From the NCBI RefSeq assembly GCF_030551255.1, contig NZ_CP130630.1, positions 12,275,001 to 12,339,000 on the forward strand: a stretch of DNA of 64,000 nucleotides. The letters are read 5' to 3'. This stretch comes from Streptomyces sp. NL15-2K. Lineage in GTDB: Bacteria; Actinomycetota; Actinomycetes; Streptomycetales; Streptomycetaceae. Both the position numbers and the translations under genes were made by a program. Shown piece by piece: positions 37,942-47,065 of the stretch; the first letter of the stretch is position 1; the number at the start of each line of letters is the position of its first letter. A model generated the notes under the pieces. That model did no database searches, had not been told where the DNA came from, and was given only the letters and a program-made list of their open reading frames with translations.

Positions 37942-39252
37942 ATGTTTTTATCCAGAGGCATCACGCGCACGAAGCTCGGGCCGAATTTCCAGCGCGTCTG
38001 GGCCTCGGTGACCGTCTCCAGCCTCGGCGACGGGATGCGTTTCGTCGCTTTGCCGCTGCTTGCGGCTCAGCTCACCTCCGATCCTCGTCAGGTCACCTTC
38101 GTCTATGTGGCCGAACAGCTGCCCCTGCTGCTGTTCGGCCTCCTCTCGGGCGCCATAGCGGACCGCTTCGACCGCCGCCGCATCCTGTGGGTCGTCGACG
38201 CTGTCCGAGCCGTGATCGTCGGGGTGCTCGCCGTCGCGGTGGCAGTGCACGCGATGACGGTGCTTCTGCTGGCCGGCACCGGTTTCCTTCTTGGGCTTGG
38301 GCAGACCCTCTACAACGGAGCCTGGTCAGGCATCGTGCCGACGCTGGTTGCCTCCCCGGACCTGACGCGCGCCAACGCCCGTCTGCAGTCCGGTTCTCTC
38401 ATCACCGACACCCTCCTCGGCACCCCGCTCGGCGCGTTGCTCTTCGGGGTCTGCGCCACGCTTCCCTTCGCCGTCGATGCGGTGTCGTTCGCGGCCGCTG
38501 CCGTACTGGCCCTGACGCTGAGCGGCGACTTCCGTCCACGGCCGCAAACCACACCAAACCCTTGGAGGACGTTGCTCGACGACACGACTCAGGGGGTGCG
38601 CTGGCTCTGGCAGCAGCCGTTGCTCCGTCGCCTCTGCCTGACGTCTGGGATCACGAACTTCGTAGGTGGGGGTCTCATCGCCATTCTGGTGCTCTACGCC
38701 CGGCAGACCCTGGGCCTGAACAGTCTCGGATTCGCCCTGTTGGTCGCCTCCTTCGCGGTCGGAGGCGTAGCGGGAGCGATGGCGACCCCTCGCCTGAGCG
38801 CCCGCTACGGAACCCCTCGAGTTTTGCGGCTGGCGGCTGCCGTCACGGCAGGCACCGCAGTGGCTGCCGGCGCGGCCTCCTCGGGCCTCATCGCCGGCGC
38901 GTGCATCGCTGCCTACGGAGCGGCGAACCTGGCATGGAACGTGACCGCAGTGTCCCTCCGCCAGGCACTCGTCCCTGCTCACTTACTGGGGCGCGTCGGC
39001 ATGGCCTACCAGATGGTCATCGGCGCCGGAATCACGCTCGGCGCTGTTCTCGCGGGCCTTGAAGCCGACTCCTTCGGGCTTCGCGCCCCCTTCTATATCG
39101 GGGGCGCTCTGCTACTCGCCGCAAGCTTGATCAGCATGCGTCCCGCGAGCAACGACACTCCAACACCACGTGGCTCGACGGGATCAAGGGTTCATACAGT
39201 CCGACGACGCACTGGAGATACACAAGCGACTGAGCCGGAGTGTGACCGATGA
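37942..39252 (+). CDS. MFS transporter, probable drug exporter
   Basis: The 436-residue protein has about 12 membrane segments. The signature after segment 2 reads GAIADRFDRRRILWVVD, and an internal half-repeat carries ATPRLSARYGTPRVL. It resembles EntS/multidrug-type exporters of actinomycetes. The ATG at 37942 abuts the operator of the divergent TetR gene. It would exchange protons for a drug or signalling molecule at the cytoplasmic membrane. The substrate is unknown. The C-terminal tail after segment 12 is hydrophilic. Confidence 0.86.
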   Translation: MFLSRGITRTKLGPNFQRVWASVTVSSLGDGMRFVALPLLAAQLTSDPRQVTFVYVAEQLPLLLFGLLSGAIADRFDRRRILWVVDAVRAVIVGVLAVAVAVHAMTVLLLAGTGFLLGLGQTLYNGAWSGIVPTLVASPDLTRANARLQSGSLITDTLLGTPLGALLFGVCATLPFAVDAVSFAAAAVLALTLSGDFRPRPQTTPNPWRTLLDDTTQGVRWLWQQPLLRRLCLTSGITNFVGGGLIAILVLYARQTLGLNSLGFALLVASFAVGGVAGAMATPRLSARYGTPRVLRLAAAVTAGTAVAAGAASSGLIAGACIAAYGAANLAWNVTAVSLRQALVPAHLLGRVGMAYQMVIGAGITLGAVLAGLEADSFGLRAPFYIGGALLLAASLISMRPASNDTPTPRGSTGSRVHTVRRRTGDTQATEPECDR

Positions 39253-39426
39253 GCCGCATCGGGAGGGGTGCGCACCCTTGTCGGCCCAGTGCAGCGCAAC
39301 GGGCCATCCATGCGGATACCACCAGGGGCGAATGCGTACGTAGTACCAGCTCTCTGGGGAGCCTATCGCCCGGAGCGGGCCCCGCGTCCGACATGAGACA
39401 TCAACGGGCTGAGACAGGCCGACAGG

Positions 39427-39660
39427 TCACATAACCCCATCCAGCGCGGTCGCGTGCGGTAGCTGCACGGCCCCGGCCACGACTTCCGGAAATGAGGCCG
39501 CCATTTCGGTGCCGCGTCTGGAGCGCAGCACCCCTTGGCCCGCGTCGACGGAGACGAGAGCCCGAAATCCGTCCCACTTCGGCTCCGCAGCACAGCCAGG
39601 CCGCAGATCAGGCACGGACACGGGGGTGGTCAGCATCGGTTCCGGCAGCGTCCACGTCAC
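39427..39660 (-). pseudogene. ATP-dependent DNA ligase N-terminal fragment
   Basis: The ATG-started frame reads CAAEPKWDGFRALVSVDAG, containing the adenylation motif ExKWDGFRA with the active-site Lys, then GVLRSRRGTEMAASFPEV and HATALDG, as in LigD-like ligases. It stops two residues later. The rest of the enzyme is absent. Confidence 0.6.
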
Positions 39661-39810
39661 CTCCCATCCCTTATCCCATCCGGACGTGGCCGAGGCAGCC
39701 GAGCAGCTGGTGTATCACCGGCGCCCGCCCGCCAGCGGGTTTCACACGCGATGGCCGCAGGCACCGGCAGTCCGCGTCGCGATCGACGCCTTCCGTCGTC
39801 GTCCGGCGGG

Positions 39811-41619
39811 TTAGCGCATGGCTTGGATGCGGTGCATGTTCGGTCGGGGATGGTCGTGTGCGGGGGTGGGTGCGGCGCCGTGGCGGCGTTGGCGGGTGCT
39901 GTATTCGGTGATGGCCTGCCACAGGTCGCGTCGGTCGACGTCGGGCCAGTAGGTGTCGGTGAAGTGGATTTCGGCGTAGGCGGCCTGCCAGAGGAGGAAG
40001 TTGGAGATGCGGCGTTCGCCGCCGGTGCGCCAGAGCAGGTCGACGTCGGGGGTGTCGGGCCAGAGCAGGTGGCGTGCGAGGTCGGCCTCGGTCATGTGGT
40101 CGGGGTTGAGGGCGCCGGTGGTGGCGGCGCGGGCGAGGTGGGCGGCGGCCTGGGTGAGTTCGGCACGGCCGCCGTAGTTGACGCAGAGGGTGAGGGTGAG
40201 GCCGGTGCGGTGGCGGGTGGCCTGCTCGGCCTGGAGGAGGTCCTCGACCAGGTCCTCGGGCAGGCCGTCGGTACGGCCGGCCCACCGGATCCGCATGCCC
40301 AGGGAGTCACTGGTGACGAAGTCGTCGCGTAGCTGCTCGCTGAGGTTCTCGAAGAGGCAGGTGATCTCCTGGGTGTCGCGTTTCCAGTTCTCGGTGGAGA
40401 ACGCGTACAGGCTCAGGTGGGACAGGCCGATCTCCGCGGCCCCGTAGATGACCTCCCTCGTGGCGGCATCCGCACCGATGCGGTGGCCTTCGTGGCGTGG
40501 CAGGCCGCGCTGGGTGGCCCAGCGGCCGTTGCCGTCCATGATGACGGCGACGTGCCGGGGCATGCGGCCGGCGGCAATGGCGGGTGGGCGGGCACCGCTG
40601 GGGTGTGCGGGCGCCGGCTGGGGCGTGTGCGAGGAGCGGTGGTGACGGGGCGCGGGGAGGGCTGGCGCGTAGTTCGGGGTGAGGGGCGCCGCAGGCAGGG
40701 GGGCCAAACGCCAGGCGAAGGCGGCACGGATACGTGCTGGGGCGAGGATGCGCGACCGCACCAGGGGCGTGGGGACTGCGGGGCGTGAGAGCAGTGCTGG
40801 ACCTGCTGCCTGGACGGCGTCGAGGCGGGCGTGGAAGAGGCGGGTGGCGGTGCGCAGCATCTCGGCCGGGCCTGGATGGAGGGCGCCGGTCAGGCCGGGC
40901 TGGTCCAGCCAGCGGCGGGCCTGCGCCGTCAGGTGGCTGATCAGGTCCTGGACGGCAGGGCTCCAGTGCCGCTCCTGCAAGTGGTCGGCAGCGGCCGGGA
41001 ACTGGTCGAGGACTTCGGCGGGCAGGATCAGGTCGTCGCGGGCGAGGTCGTGGGCGAGGTCGGTGAGGGTGTCGGTGAGGTAGAGGCCGTCGAGGTAGCG
41101 CTGGTAGGCGTCCTTGCGGCGCAGCCACAGCGGTACCGGCACCCCGGCGCGGGCGAGCAGGGTCATGGTCTGCGCGGCCCAGGAGAGGTTGAGGTCACCA
41201 ACCCATGTGCTCCACTGGTCCCAGGTCTGCAGGCGGCGGCCGCGGGCGTCCCCGTCCAGTGTGGTGAAGGACAGTTGTAGGTCGGCCAGGTCCAGGCGCC
41301 ACCGGCGCATGGTGTCGATGAGGGCTGAGCGGATGGGGTCGTTGCTGTGACCGGCGGGCAGTTCGCTCTCCAGGGCGTCGGTCCATGCCTTCAGCCGCGC
41401 CGCGCGGGCGGCGTGCGTTTCTGCCTCGGTGTCGGCGGCGTCGTCGGCGGCGTTGAAGGCGGCCCACATCGCCCAGCAGGCCGGACGCAGCACCGGCGGC
41501 ATGAGCTGCATGATCGAGTACTCGACAGGGTCCTCCCGCCGTGCGGTGCGCCGGCAGTGCGTGTAGGCGGCCCGCAGTGCGGGGTCGTCGATGGCGGCCT
41601 GGGTCAGGGTGCTGGGCAC
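39811..41619 (-). CDS. Fusion of squalene/phytoene synthase-like domain with cis-prenyltransferase (UppS-like)
   Basis: A GTG at 41619 gives 602 residues. Residues 1-280 are all-helical with AADDAADTE (about 58-65) and DLAHDLARDD (about 187-196), the two Asp-rich metal motifs of squalene/phytoene synthases. A Pro/Ala-rich linker follows, about 285-350. Residues 352-590 are a cis-prenyltransferase: HVAVIMDGNGRWATQRG with the catalytic Asp, HEGHRIGAD, LYAFSTENWKR and the C-terminal DLLWRTGGERRISNFLLWQ. The parts normally occur as separate enzymes of isoprenoid synthesis. The start overlaps the DUF6114 stop by 16 bp. It may make a prenyl diphosphate and condense it. The product is unknown. Confidence 0.85.
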   Translation of the reverse strand: MPSTLTQAAIDDPALRAAYTHCRRTARREDPVEYSIMQLMPPVLRPACWAMWAAFNAADDAADTEAETHAARAARLKAWTDALESELPAGHSNDPIRSALIDTMRRWRLDLADLQLSFTTLDGDARGRRLQTWDQWSTWVGDLNLSWAAQTMTLLARAGVPVPLWLRRKDAYQRYLDGLYLTDTLTDLAHDLARDDLILPAEVLDQFPAAADHLQERHWSPAVQDLISHLTAQARRWLDQPGLTGALHPGPAEMLRTATRLFHARLDAVQAAGPALLSRPAVPTPLVRSRILAPARIRAAFAWRLAPLPAAPLTPNYAPALPAPRHHRSSHTPQPAPAHPSGARPPAIAAGRMPRHVAVIMDGNGRWATQRGLPRHEGHRIGADAATREVIYGAAEIGLSHLSLYAFSTENWKRDTQEITCLFENLSEQLRDDFVTSDSLGMRIRWAGRTDGLPEDLVEDLLQAEQATRHRTGLTLTLCVNYGGRAELTQAAAHLARAATTGALNPDHMTEADLARHLLWPDTPDVDLLWRTGGERRISNFLLWQAAYAEIHFTDTYWPDVDRRDLWQAITEYSTRQRRHGAAPTPAHDHPRPNMHRIQAMR

Positions 41620-42089
41620 GGGGGTGTCTCCCTCTGATGTGAGGTCTGGTGCGGCAGGCCGCGGTGCGCGGGGGCTGCTCGGTCCTCGGCTGCGGCTGTG
41701 GTCGGGGGGAGCGGCGCGTGCGGCGGGGTCCAGGCGAAGGCGAGCGAACCGCCCACCATCCCCGCCACGCTGCCGATCAGCAGTCCGCCGAGATTGCAGG
41801 TGATCAGGGCCAGGACGGCCAGGGCGGCGGCCGCGACACCGGCGAGGGTGCGCAGCTGGGGAAAGCGCAGCAGCACGAAGCCCGCGAGGAACAGCGGCAG
41901 GCTGACGCCCAGCCCGGCGGCGTCGGCCACCCCCGGGCGCAGGATGGCGGCAGGAGTTCCGAGGAACGGCAGCACCAGCATCTCCGCGCCGGCGCCGGAC
42001 ACCAGGACGGCGGCGGCCAGCGGACGCTGCCTGATCCATCGGCGCACTCGGCCGGCAGGCGACGCACTGGGACGGCGGGTCAGAAGCAT
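41604..42089 (-). CDS. DUF6114-family membrane protein
   Basis: The 161-residue protein has about four membrane segments (AAAVLVSGAGAEMLVLPFL, LGVSLPLFLAGFVLLRF, AAALAVLALITCNLGGLL, GMVGGSLAFAW) and a hydrophilic C-terminal tail. This pattern matches DUF6114 proteins that accompany DUF6230 proteins in Streptomyces. Its start overlaps the DUF6230 stop by 10 bp and its stop overlaps the start of the prenyltransferase fusion, so the three genes are almost certainly co-translated. It may shape a membrane site for the isoprenoid product. No biochemical role is known to me. Confidence 0.8.
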   Translation of the reverse strand: MLLTRRPSASPAGRVRRWIRQRPLAAAVLVSGAGAEMLVLPFLGTPAAILRPGVADAAGLGVSLPLFLAGFVLLRFPQLRTLAGVAAAALAVLALITCNLGGLLIGSVAGMVGGSLAFAWTPPHAPLPPTTAAAEDRAAPAHRGLPHQTSHQRETPPCPAP

Positions 42090-42676
42090 TCGTGGTCTCC
42101 TGGCTTGACCCGCATGCTCAGGCCACTCAAGTGGAAAGAGCCGGCCGTGCCCTGCCAGCCGGTGAAGCGGGGATGGTGCACCGTGACCCGCGCGGTCTGG
42201 GCCATGAATCCGCCAGAGGAGCCGCCCTCCGCCCGGGCCAGCACGTCCCCGAAGTGGATGTCTCCGTGCAGCTGGTCGCTGTCGACGACGAGCCCGCTCG
42301 CCTTCACCGGCTCCTCAGTCCCGGCGCCGATCAGGACCGTCACCGGCCCCACCGGAGTCTTGACGAGCACGCTGACGCACAGGTCCGACAGCTCTGCCTC
42401 ACGTGCCGTCACGACCACCACGGGATGCCGGGCACCGGTCTTCGGATCGACGTTCATTCCGGGCAGGGCAGTGAAGCCGCTACCGGTCAGGCGGTCAGCG
42501 GAGACCTTGAACGCTTCCCCGGACGCCGCCACGGACGCGGCCAACGCCCCGGTGGCCGTCCCTGCCAGAACACCCCCGGCCGCCACCGACGCAGGCCCCA
42601 TCAGCAGCCAAAATCGCATCCACCGACGCTGGAAGAGCGGCGGTTTCTCCTTGACGTGTCGGTGCGCACCGTTCAT
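42080..42676 (-). CDS. DUF6230-family protein
   Basis: The 198-residue product has an N-terminal membrane or signal segment (FWLLMGPASVAAGGVLAGTA) followed by a beta-rich outer domain: KVSADRLTGSGFTALPG, DLCVSVLVKTPVGPVTVLIG, TARVTVHHPRFTGWQGTAG. Family members have often been labelled cholesterol esterase without visible catalytic residues, and I see no Ser-His-Asp motif. It pairs with DUF6114 through overlapping ends. It is probably exposed outside the membrane. Function unknown. Confidence 0.8.
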   Translation of the reverse strand: MNGAHRHVKEKPPLFQRRWMRFWLLMGPASVAAGGVLAGTATGALAASVAASGEAFKVSADRLTGSGFTALPGMNVDPKTGARHPVVVVTAREAELSDLCVSVLVKTPVGPVTVLIGAGTEEPVKASGLVVDSDQLHGDIHFGDVLARAEGGSSGGFMAQTARVTVHHPRFTGWQGTAGSFHLSGLSMRVKPGDHECF

Positions 42677-42857
42677 GTTCTGACAACGCCACCAGGGTGA
42701 TCACGACACGGGCTATACCGGCCGTTTCATCCACTGCGCCAGCGACCACCTCTGGGGCGGCGCACGGCTGAGCTGAGGGCTGACCACAGCGCCCTGACCG
42801 GCGGTTTGTACGCACCGTCAGCGGTGTCCGCAGACTGCACGTGAGGGACGTCTGTGA

Positions 42858-43694
42858 TCACGGTGTGGCGCTTTTTGAGTGTCGGCGGCGTTGCCAGGTC
42901 CGGTGTACGACGGCCGCCATCAGCAGTGCCGTGAAGTCGACCAGGACGTAGCCGCCGGGGAGTCCGGAGGGCGGGTTGGCGAGCAGGAGCAGTCCGGTGA
43001 CGTCGTGGGGCCGGTAGCTGTAAGCAGCGAAGTAGGTACCGGCGAACTCAGTGGGTACGGTCACGGCAATGATCCATGGGATGCGCGGCCGCATGACGGG
43101 GTGATAGCGAACCACGGCGATGATGAGAAGGCCGAAGACACCGCTGTAGTCGGGTCGTTCTGCCAGCGTCAGGCCCCACAGCGTCCATGCCGCCACACCC
43201 GCGTAGGCGGTGTGATGCAGCCAGCGGGGAGCTGGGGTCCGGGCGAGCACGATGCAGACCAGGGCGATGCTGGCGTGGCCGGGGGGAACCCAGCCGGGAA
43301 GGTTGCCCAACCGGTAGTCCCACCAGCCCATCAGGTGGGTGCCCACCCATTCGACGGTGCAGGCCACGCTGAGGGCACACAGGACCTGGACGCGCACCCA
43401 CGCACTCTCATGCCAGGCAACGAACGTCGTCCAGCAGGCCACAACCGCTCCCAGAGCCAGTTGCCCGAGGGGCCCCGAACGGGGATCGGTCAAAAACACC
43501 ACCAGCAACGCACCAGTGAACAGCACGGTCACGAGGGTGCGCTCCGAATGGCGCGACATCATGTGCGCGCCCACACCACCGGGATGGGCGTCCTCCTGCT
43601 CTTGTACGGCCGTGGCATGACGGAGCAAAGCATGCAGACGCGGGAATCGCCTGAGTCCTGCCGGGTGGCTTCGTGGATAGCCGGTGGACACCAT
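42858..43694 (-). CDS. Polytopic membrane protein near the prenyltransferase operon
   Basis: Seven or so membrane segments are visible (TLVTVLFTGALLVVFL, GQLALGAVVACWTTFVAW, HASIALVCIVLA, YAGVAAWTLWGLTLA, WIIAVTVPTEFAGTYFA). The loop THLMGWWDYRLGNLPGWVPP and later PPSGLPGGYVLVD are distinctive. An ATG at 43562 would give a shorter protein starting just before the first membrane segment and is at least as likely as 43694. It lies 181 bp upstream of DUF6230 on the same strand and may belong to the same pathway. No family is assigned. Confidence 0.65.
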   Translation of the reverse strand: MVSTGYPRSHPAGLRRFPRLHALLRHATAVQEQEDAHPGGVGAHMMSRHSERTLVTVLFTGALLVVFLTDPRSGPLGQLALGAVVACWTTFVAWHESAWVRVQVLCALSVACTVEWVGTHLMGWWDYRLGNLPGWVPPGHASIALVCIVLARTPAPRWLHHTAYAGVAAWTLWGLTLAERPDYSGVFGLLIIAVVRYHPVMRPRIPWIIAVTVPTEFAGTYFAAYSYRPHDVTGLLLLANPPSGLPGGYVLVDFTALLMAAVVHRTWQRRRHSKSATP

Positions 43695-44043
43695 GTCTGA
43701 TCAACGACGCCGGAGGCCCAAGGAAAGCCTCTTTCACTCGATCCAGACACGTCGCACGCGGTGGTGACCGGGCCCCGCCCGCTGGCACGTGGTGCCGAGG
43801 GTGCCGTCATGAGTGCGGTGAGCGCATCCTGTCGACTCTCTGGTCCGGGTCAAGGACGGGGCGCCACACGGGTGCTGCGGGGCCGTTCCCGGCTCCCGCA
43901 GCTTGTCCGGCTGGTCATGGGGTGTGCCCGTCCGTGGACTGCGGGCCCAGTACCGGAAATGCGTGGTGACGGCCCGGTGATCCCGTTTAGCGTGATCTGG
44001 CTGGCGATCGTCAGCGGCATGTGGTGAACACACTGGAGTACCG
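43695..44043. other. Divergent intergenic region
   Basis: About 350 bp separate the membrane protein gene from the AlbA_2 gene. Frames here are short and have no recognised domain. The promoters of both flanking genes should lie here, but I cannot pick clear -10/-35 boxes. Confidence 0.4.
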
Positions 44044-45358
44044 ATGGCTCTGCCCGCACGGCTGACCGCCGCCTTGGGACGACACCCCGATCACCTCACC
44101 GAGGACGATCTGCACCGCGCGGTTGAAAGCCACGTGCCCGAGAGCGTCGACCTGGACTGGAAGAAGGATTTCTACCCGGGCACCGACGCGGGCAAGAAGG
44201 AGCTCGCCAAGGATGTGTCCGCCATGGCCAACACGGCCGGCGGCATGGTGGTCATCGGCGTCGACGACGGAAATCAGGACCACGCCCACCACCTGGACCC
44301 CGTCGATCCGGTGCCCGGCCGTGGTGAGGAGTGGATCCGCTCGGTGCTCGCGAACTGGATCCAGCCCGTCGTTCCCAACGTGGGCGTCCGGGTTGTGAAG
44401 TCCGCGACCAAGGGGGGGGGGCAAGATCTACTGGGTGCTCACGGTGCCCCCGAGCCCCCAGGCCCCGCACGCGGTCGCTGCTCCGGGCAACGACTACCAC
44501 TTCCGCGTGCACGTCCGGCACGGCACCACGACCCGCACCCTCGCCGAATCCGAGATCGCCCAGCGCTACCGTGACCGCTTCCAGGCTGCCTCCGACGACG
44601 TCGACCGCCTCCATCAGGTCGCTGACGCGGGCCTTGACTACCTGTCGGGCTACCTGACCAGCACGGCCACCGGCGGCAGCCCCAAGGTGACCTACTACCC
44701 GGGCTGGGTCAGCCTGGCCGCCGTTCCGGCCGTCCGCGGCACCTATCCCGTGACCACGCGGGTGGATCGGGATGCGGCGTTCGACCGCTTCGTCAAGCTC
44801 GCCGGCGAAGGTGTGACCACCAACGTGCAGCCGGCCCGCCCCGTGTTGGTCGGTCGCCGCCAGGTCCGCTTCGAGGGCGTACCGACCGGCCAGCTCCACC
44901 AGGACGGTAGCTTCTACGCGGCGCTGCCCATCAACCTCCAGAGCGACCACGGCAACTCCGACGGTCCCAAGCGGCTGTTCCAACGCGGACTCGAACTCGA
45001 CCTCGTGGCCTTGGTACAGGCCGCCGCAGCCTGGGCGGCGGAGACCGGATCGGCTGGCGACCTGGTGCTGACCGCCGCACTCCACCGCTTCGACGACGAC
45101 AGCGACAAACCCGTGCACCTGATCGCGGCGGAGCACGCCTTCCCCCACGGCCCCGCGACGCCGCTCCCAACAGTTCCCGCGCAGACCACCGGCGATCTCG
45201 CCGCCATTGTCACCGACCAGCGAGAGGCCGTCGTCGTGGCCTGCGCACTCGTCTCCGACCTCCTGGCCGACATGGGAGCGCACGAGCCTCACGTCCTGAC
45301 CCCCGAAGGAGAGATCCTGATCGACCGGCTCCAGGGCTACCGGCATTCGCTGCGGTAG
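44044..45358 (+). pseudogene. AlbA_2 (Schlafen-type) domain protein, frameshifted at a run of ten G
   Basis: The ATG at 44044 opens an AlbA_2 domain: ESHVPESVDLDWKKDFYPG, KELAKDVSAMANTAGGMVVI and GVDDGNQDHAHHLDP, the hallmark order of this putative DNA/RNA-binding fold. At 44412-44421 a run of ten G shifts the frame. The other frame continues IYWVLTVPPSPQAPHAV, then a C-terminal domain of about 290 residues ending DRLQGYRHSLR. With nine or twelve G the protein would be about 437 residues. The run is either a sequencing error or a true slippery site. The C-terminal domain is not recognised. Confidence 0.7.
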
Positions 45359-45508
45359 TCACTTTCGACCAACAGCATGAGCCCCAGGCATCGAAAGGCC
45401 TGGTGGCGGTGGCAACATCTCCTTGTGATTGGGCGGTGGGGTGGCAGCGGGTGGGTGCCAGCGGGCTCGTGGTGTGGATGTCCTGGTAGTGGGTGTGGGG
45501 CTGGGTTT

Positions 45509-45579
45509 TTGGTTGCTGTCATGGGGTGACCAAGCGGCTGTTGTGGGGCGGCTAGCAGGTTGGTTGCTGGCTGTCATGG
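45509..45579 (+). repeat. Direct repeats before the transposition module (possible element end)
   Basis: TTGGTTGCTGTCATGG at 45509-45524 and TTGGTTGCTGGCTGTCATGG at 45560-45579 are 51 bp apart, about 100-170 bp upstream of the first module gene. Tn7/Mu-like elements carry several transposase-binding repeats per end. No inverted partner was found after 50.7 kb. The rest of 45359-45677 holds no gene. Confidence 0.4.
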
Positions 45580-45677
45580 CTTTCGCTGTTCCTTTGTGAG
45601 GGGCTGGCGGGGTCGGGTGGGCTGGGCCGTATGACGGTTCAGGGGGTTTCGGCGGGTGGGGCCGGGGTGGGGTCGGG

Positions 45678-46982
45678 GTGGGGTCGGCTGGGGCTGTGCC
45701 GGCCGGGGGTGTGCCGTTGGCTCGGGGTGTGGTTGTGCGTCGGCTTCTCGCGGTGGATGGGGAGGGGACGCTGACTGCGCTGCATGTGCGGATCGCGGCG
45801 GAGTTGGCGGGTGTGTCGGAGCGGACGGTGTGGCGTTGGCTGGCGGATGGGCGCCGTGGCCATGTTGAGGCGCGGCCGCGGCAGGACGGGTTTTCGCTGA
45901 GTGACGCGTTGTGGGAGGTCCTGGCTGAGGCGGGCGGGAACGTCGCGGAGTTGCGGCGCAGGATGCTCCGGGCCCAGCAGGAGGGGGTGTTGGATGGGTG
46001 GGGTGCGCAGTGTGTGCCCTCGCTGCCGACGTTGCACCGGGTGATCAAGCGGGATCTGGGGGCGGGCCGGGTTCTTGAGGTGGCCCGTCCGGCAGGGGCT
46101 CGGGCCGGGCTGCAGCCGAGCCGGTATGACCGGGCACTGGCGGATTTGGGACTCGTGGACGGTGAGGGTGGGCCGCTTGTTGTCGACGGGCCGCCCGCTG
46201 ACGTGTCAGTGGCGGAGGGCGCCGCGGATGCGGGGGTGCGGGGCGGTGGTGTGCGGTTGTACGTGCCGGGGGCCCGGCTGGTGTCCACACGGCAGGTGGC
46301 CGCTGTGGTGGAGGCTGTGGGGCATACGGTCGCGGCCCGGGGGATGTGCTGTGTGTACGGGAACACGGGCCTGGGGAAGACGGTCGCTGTCGAGCAGGCG
46401 TTGCATCTTCTGCCCGGCCGGGTGCCGGTGTGGCGTGCGGTGGCCGGGGTGGCGCCCGGTCTGCCGCAGCTGCGGGCCTCACTGTGTGAAGCGTTCGGGC
46501 TGCCGTCGGGGGCGCTGCCGCACCGGGCCGGGCCGGCCAGCCAGGCTCTGATGCGGGCACTGGCCGAGCCGGGTGTGCTGTTTATCGATGACGCTCAGCG
46601 GCTGACGCCGCCATTGCTGGATTATCTGCGGCAGTTGTGGGACGCGCCGGGCTGTGCGGCGGCGCTGGTGCTGTGTGGGGCGGGAAGCGAGCGGGCCCTC
46701 GCCCGTGCTTCGGCGCTGCGCTCCCGAGTGCTGACCTGGCATCAAGTCGGCCGGCTGGATGCGTCTGGGGTTCCGCAAACGCTGAGCCTGTTCCATCCGG
46801 TGTGGGCGCAGGCGGATGCGGACGACGTTGCGCGGGTGGATGAGCAGATGGCGCGCGGCAATTTCCGTACCTGGGCGAAGATCACGTCGCATGTCTACGC
46901 GGCCCGCGAGCGCGCCCCCGCAAGGCGTGTGGACCGGGAGCTGATCGAGCAGGCTTGCGCGCGTCTTGGGCCCTATCCGTGA
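45678..46982 (+). CDS. AAA+ ATPase fused to a transposase-type N-terminal HTH domain
   Basis: The 434-residue frame joins two modules. Residues about 15-150 resemble the N-terminus of the neighbouring transposase: VRIAAELAGVSERTVWRWLA, EVLAEAGGNVAELRRRML and VPSLPTLHRVIKRDL. Residues about 200-430 form a TniB/TnsC-like AAA+ domain with Walker A YGNTGLGKTVAVEQAL, Walker B GVLFIDDAQRL, a sensor-like LVLCGAGSERAL and the tail FRTWAKITSHVYAA. An alternative GTG start is at 45711. In Mu/Tn7 systems the ATPase marks targets and activates the transposase. Here it may also bind element DNA directly. It overlaps nothing and is followed 83 bp later by the transposase. Confidence 0.8.
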   Translation: MGSAGAVPAGGVPLARGVVVRRLLAVDGEGTLTALHVRIAAELAGVSERTVWRWLADGRRGHVEARPRQDGFSLSDALWEVLAEAGGNVAELRRRMLRAQQEGVLDGWGAQCVPSLPTLHRVIKRDLGAGRVLEVARPAGARAGLQPSRYDRALADLGLVDGEGGPLVVDGPPADVSVAEGAADAGVRGGGVRLYVPGARLVSTRQVAAVVEAVGHTVAARGMCCVYGNTGLGKTVAVEQALHLLPGRVPVWRAVAGVAPGLPQLRASLCEAFGLPSGALPHRAGPASQALMRALAEPGVLFIDDAQRLTPPLLDYLRQLWDAPGCAAALVLCGAGSERALARASALRSRVLTWHQVGRLDASGVPQTLSLFHPVWAQADADDVARVDEQMARGNFRTWAKITSHVYAARERAPARRVDRELIEQACARLGPYP

Positions 46983-47065
46983 CGGTCCGGGCTGCTCGAA
47001 GGGCTTGTGTACGGGGCCTTCACCTGTTCCGACGGGGTGAACGAAGGCGGGCTCCGCGGAAGCGG

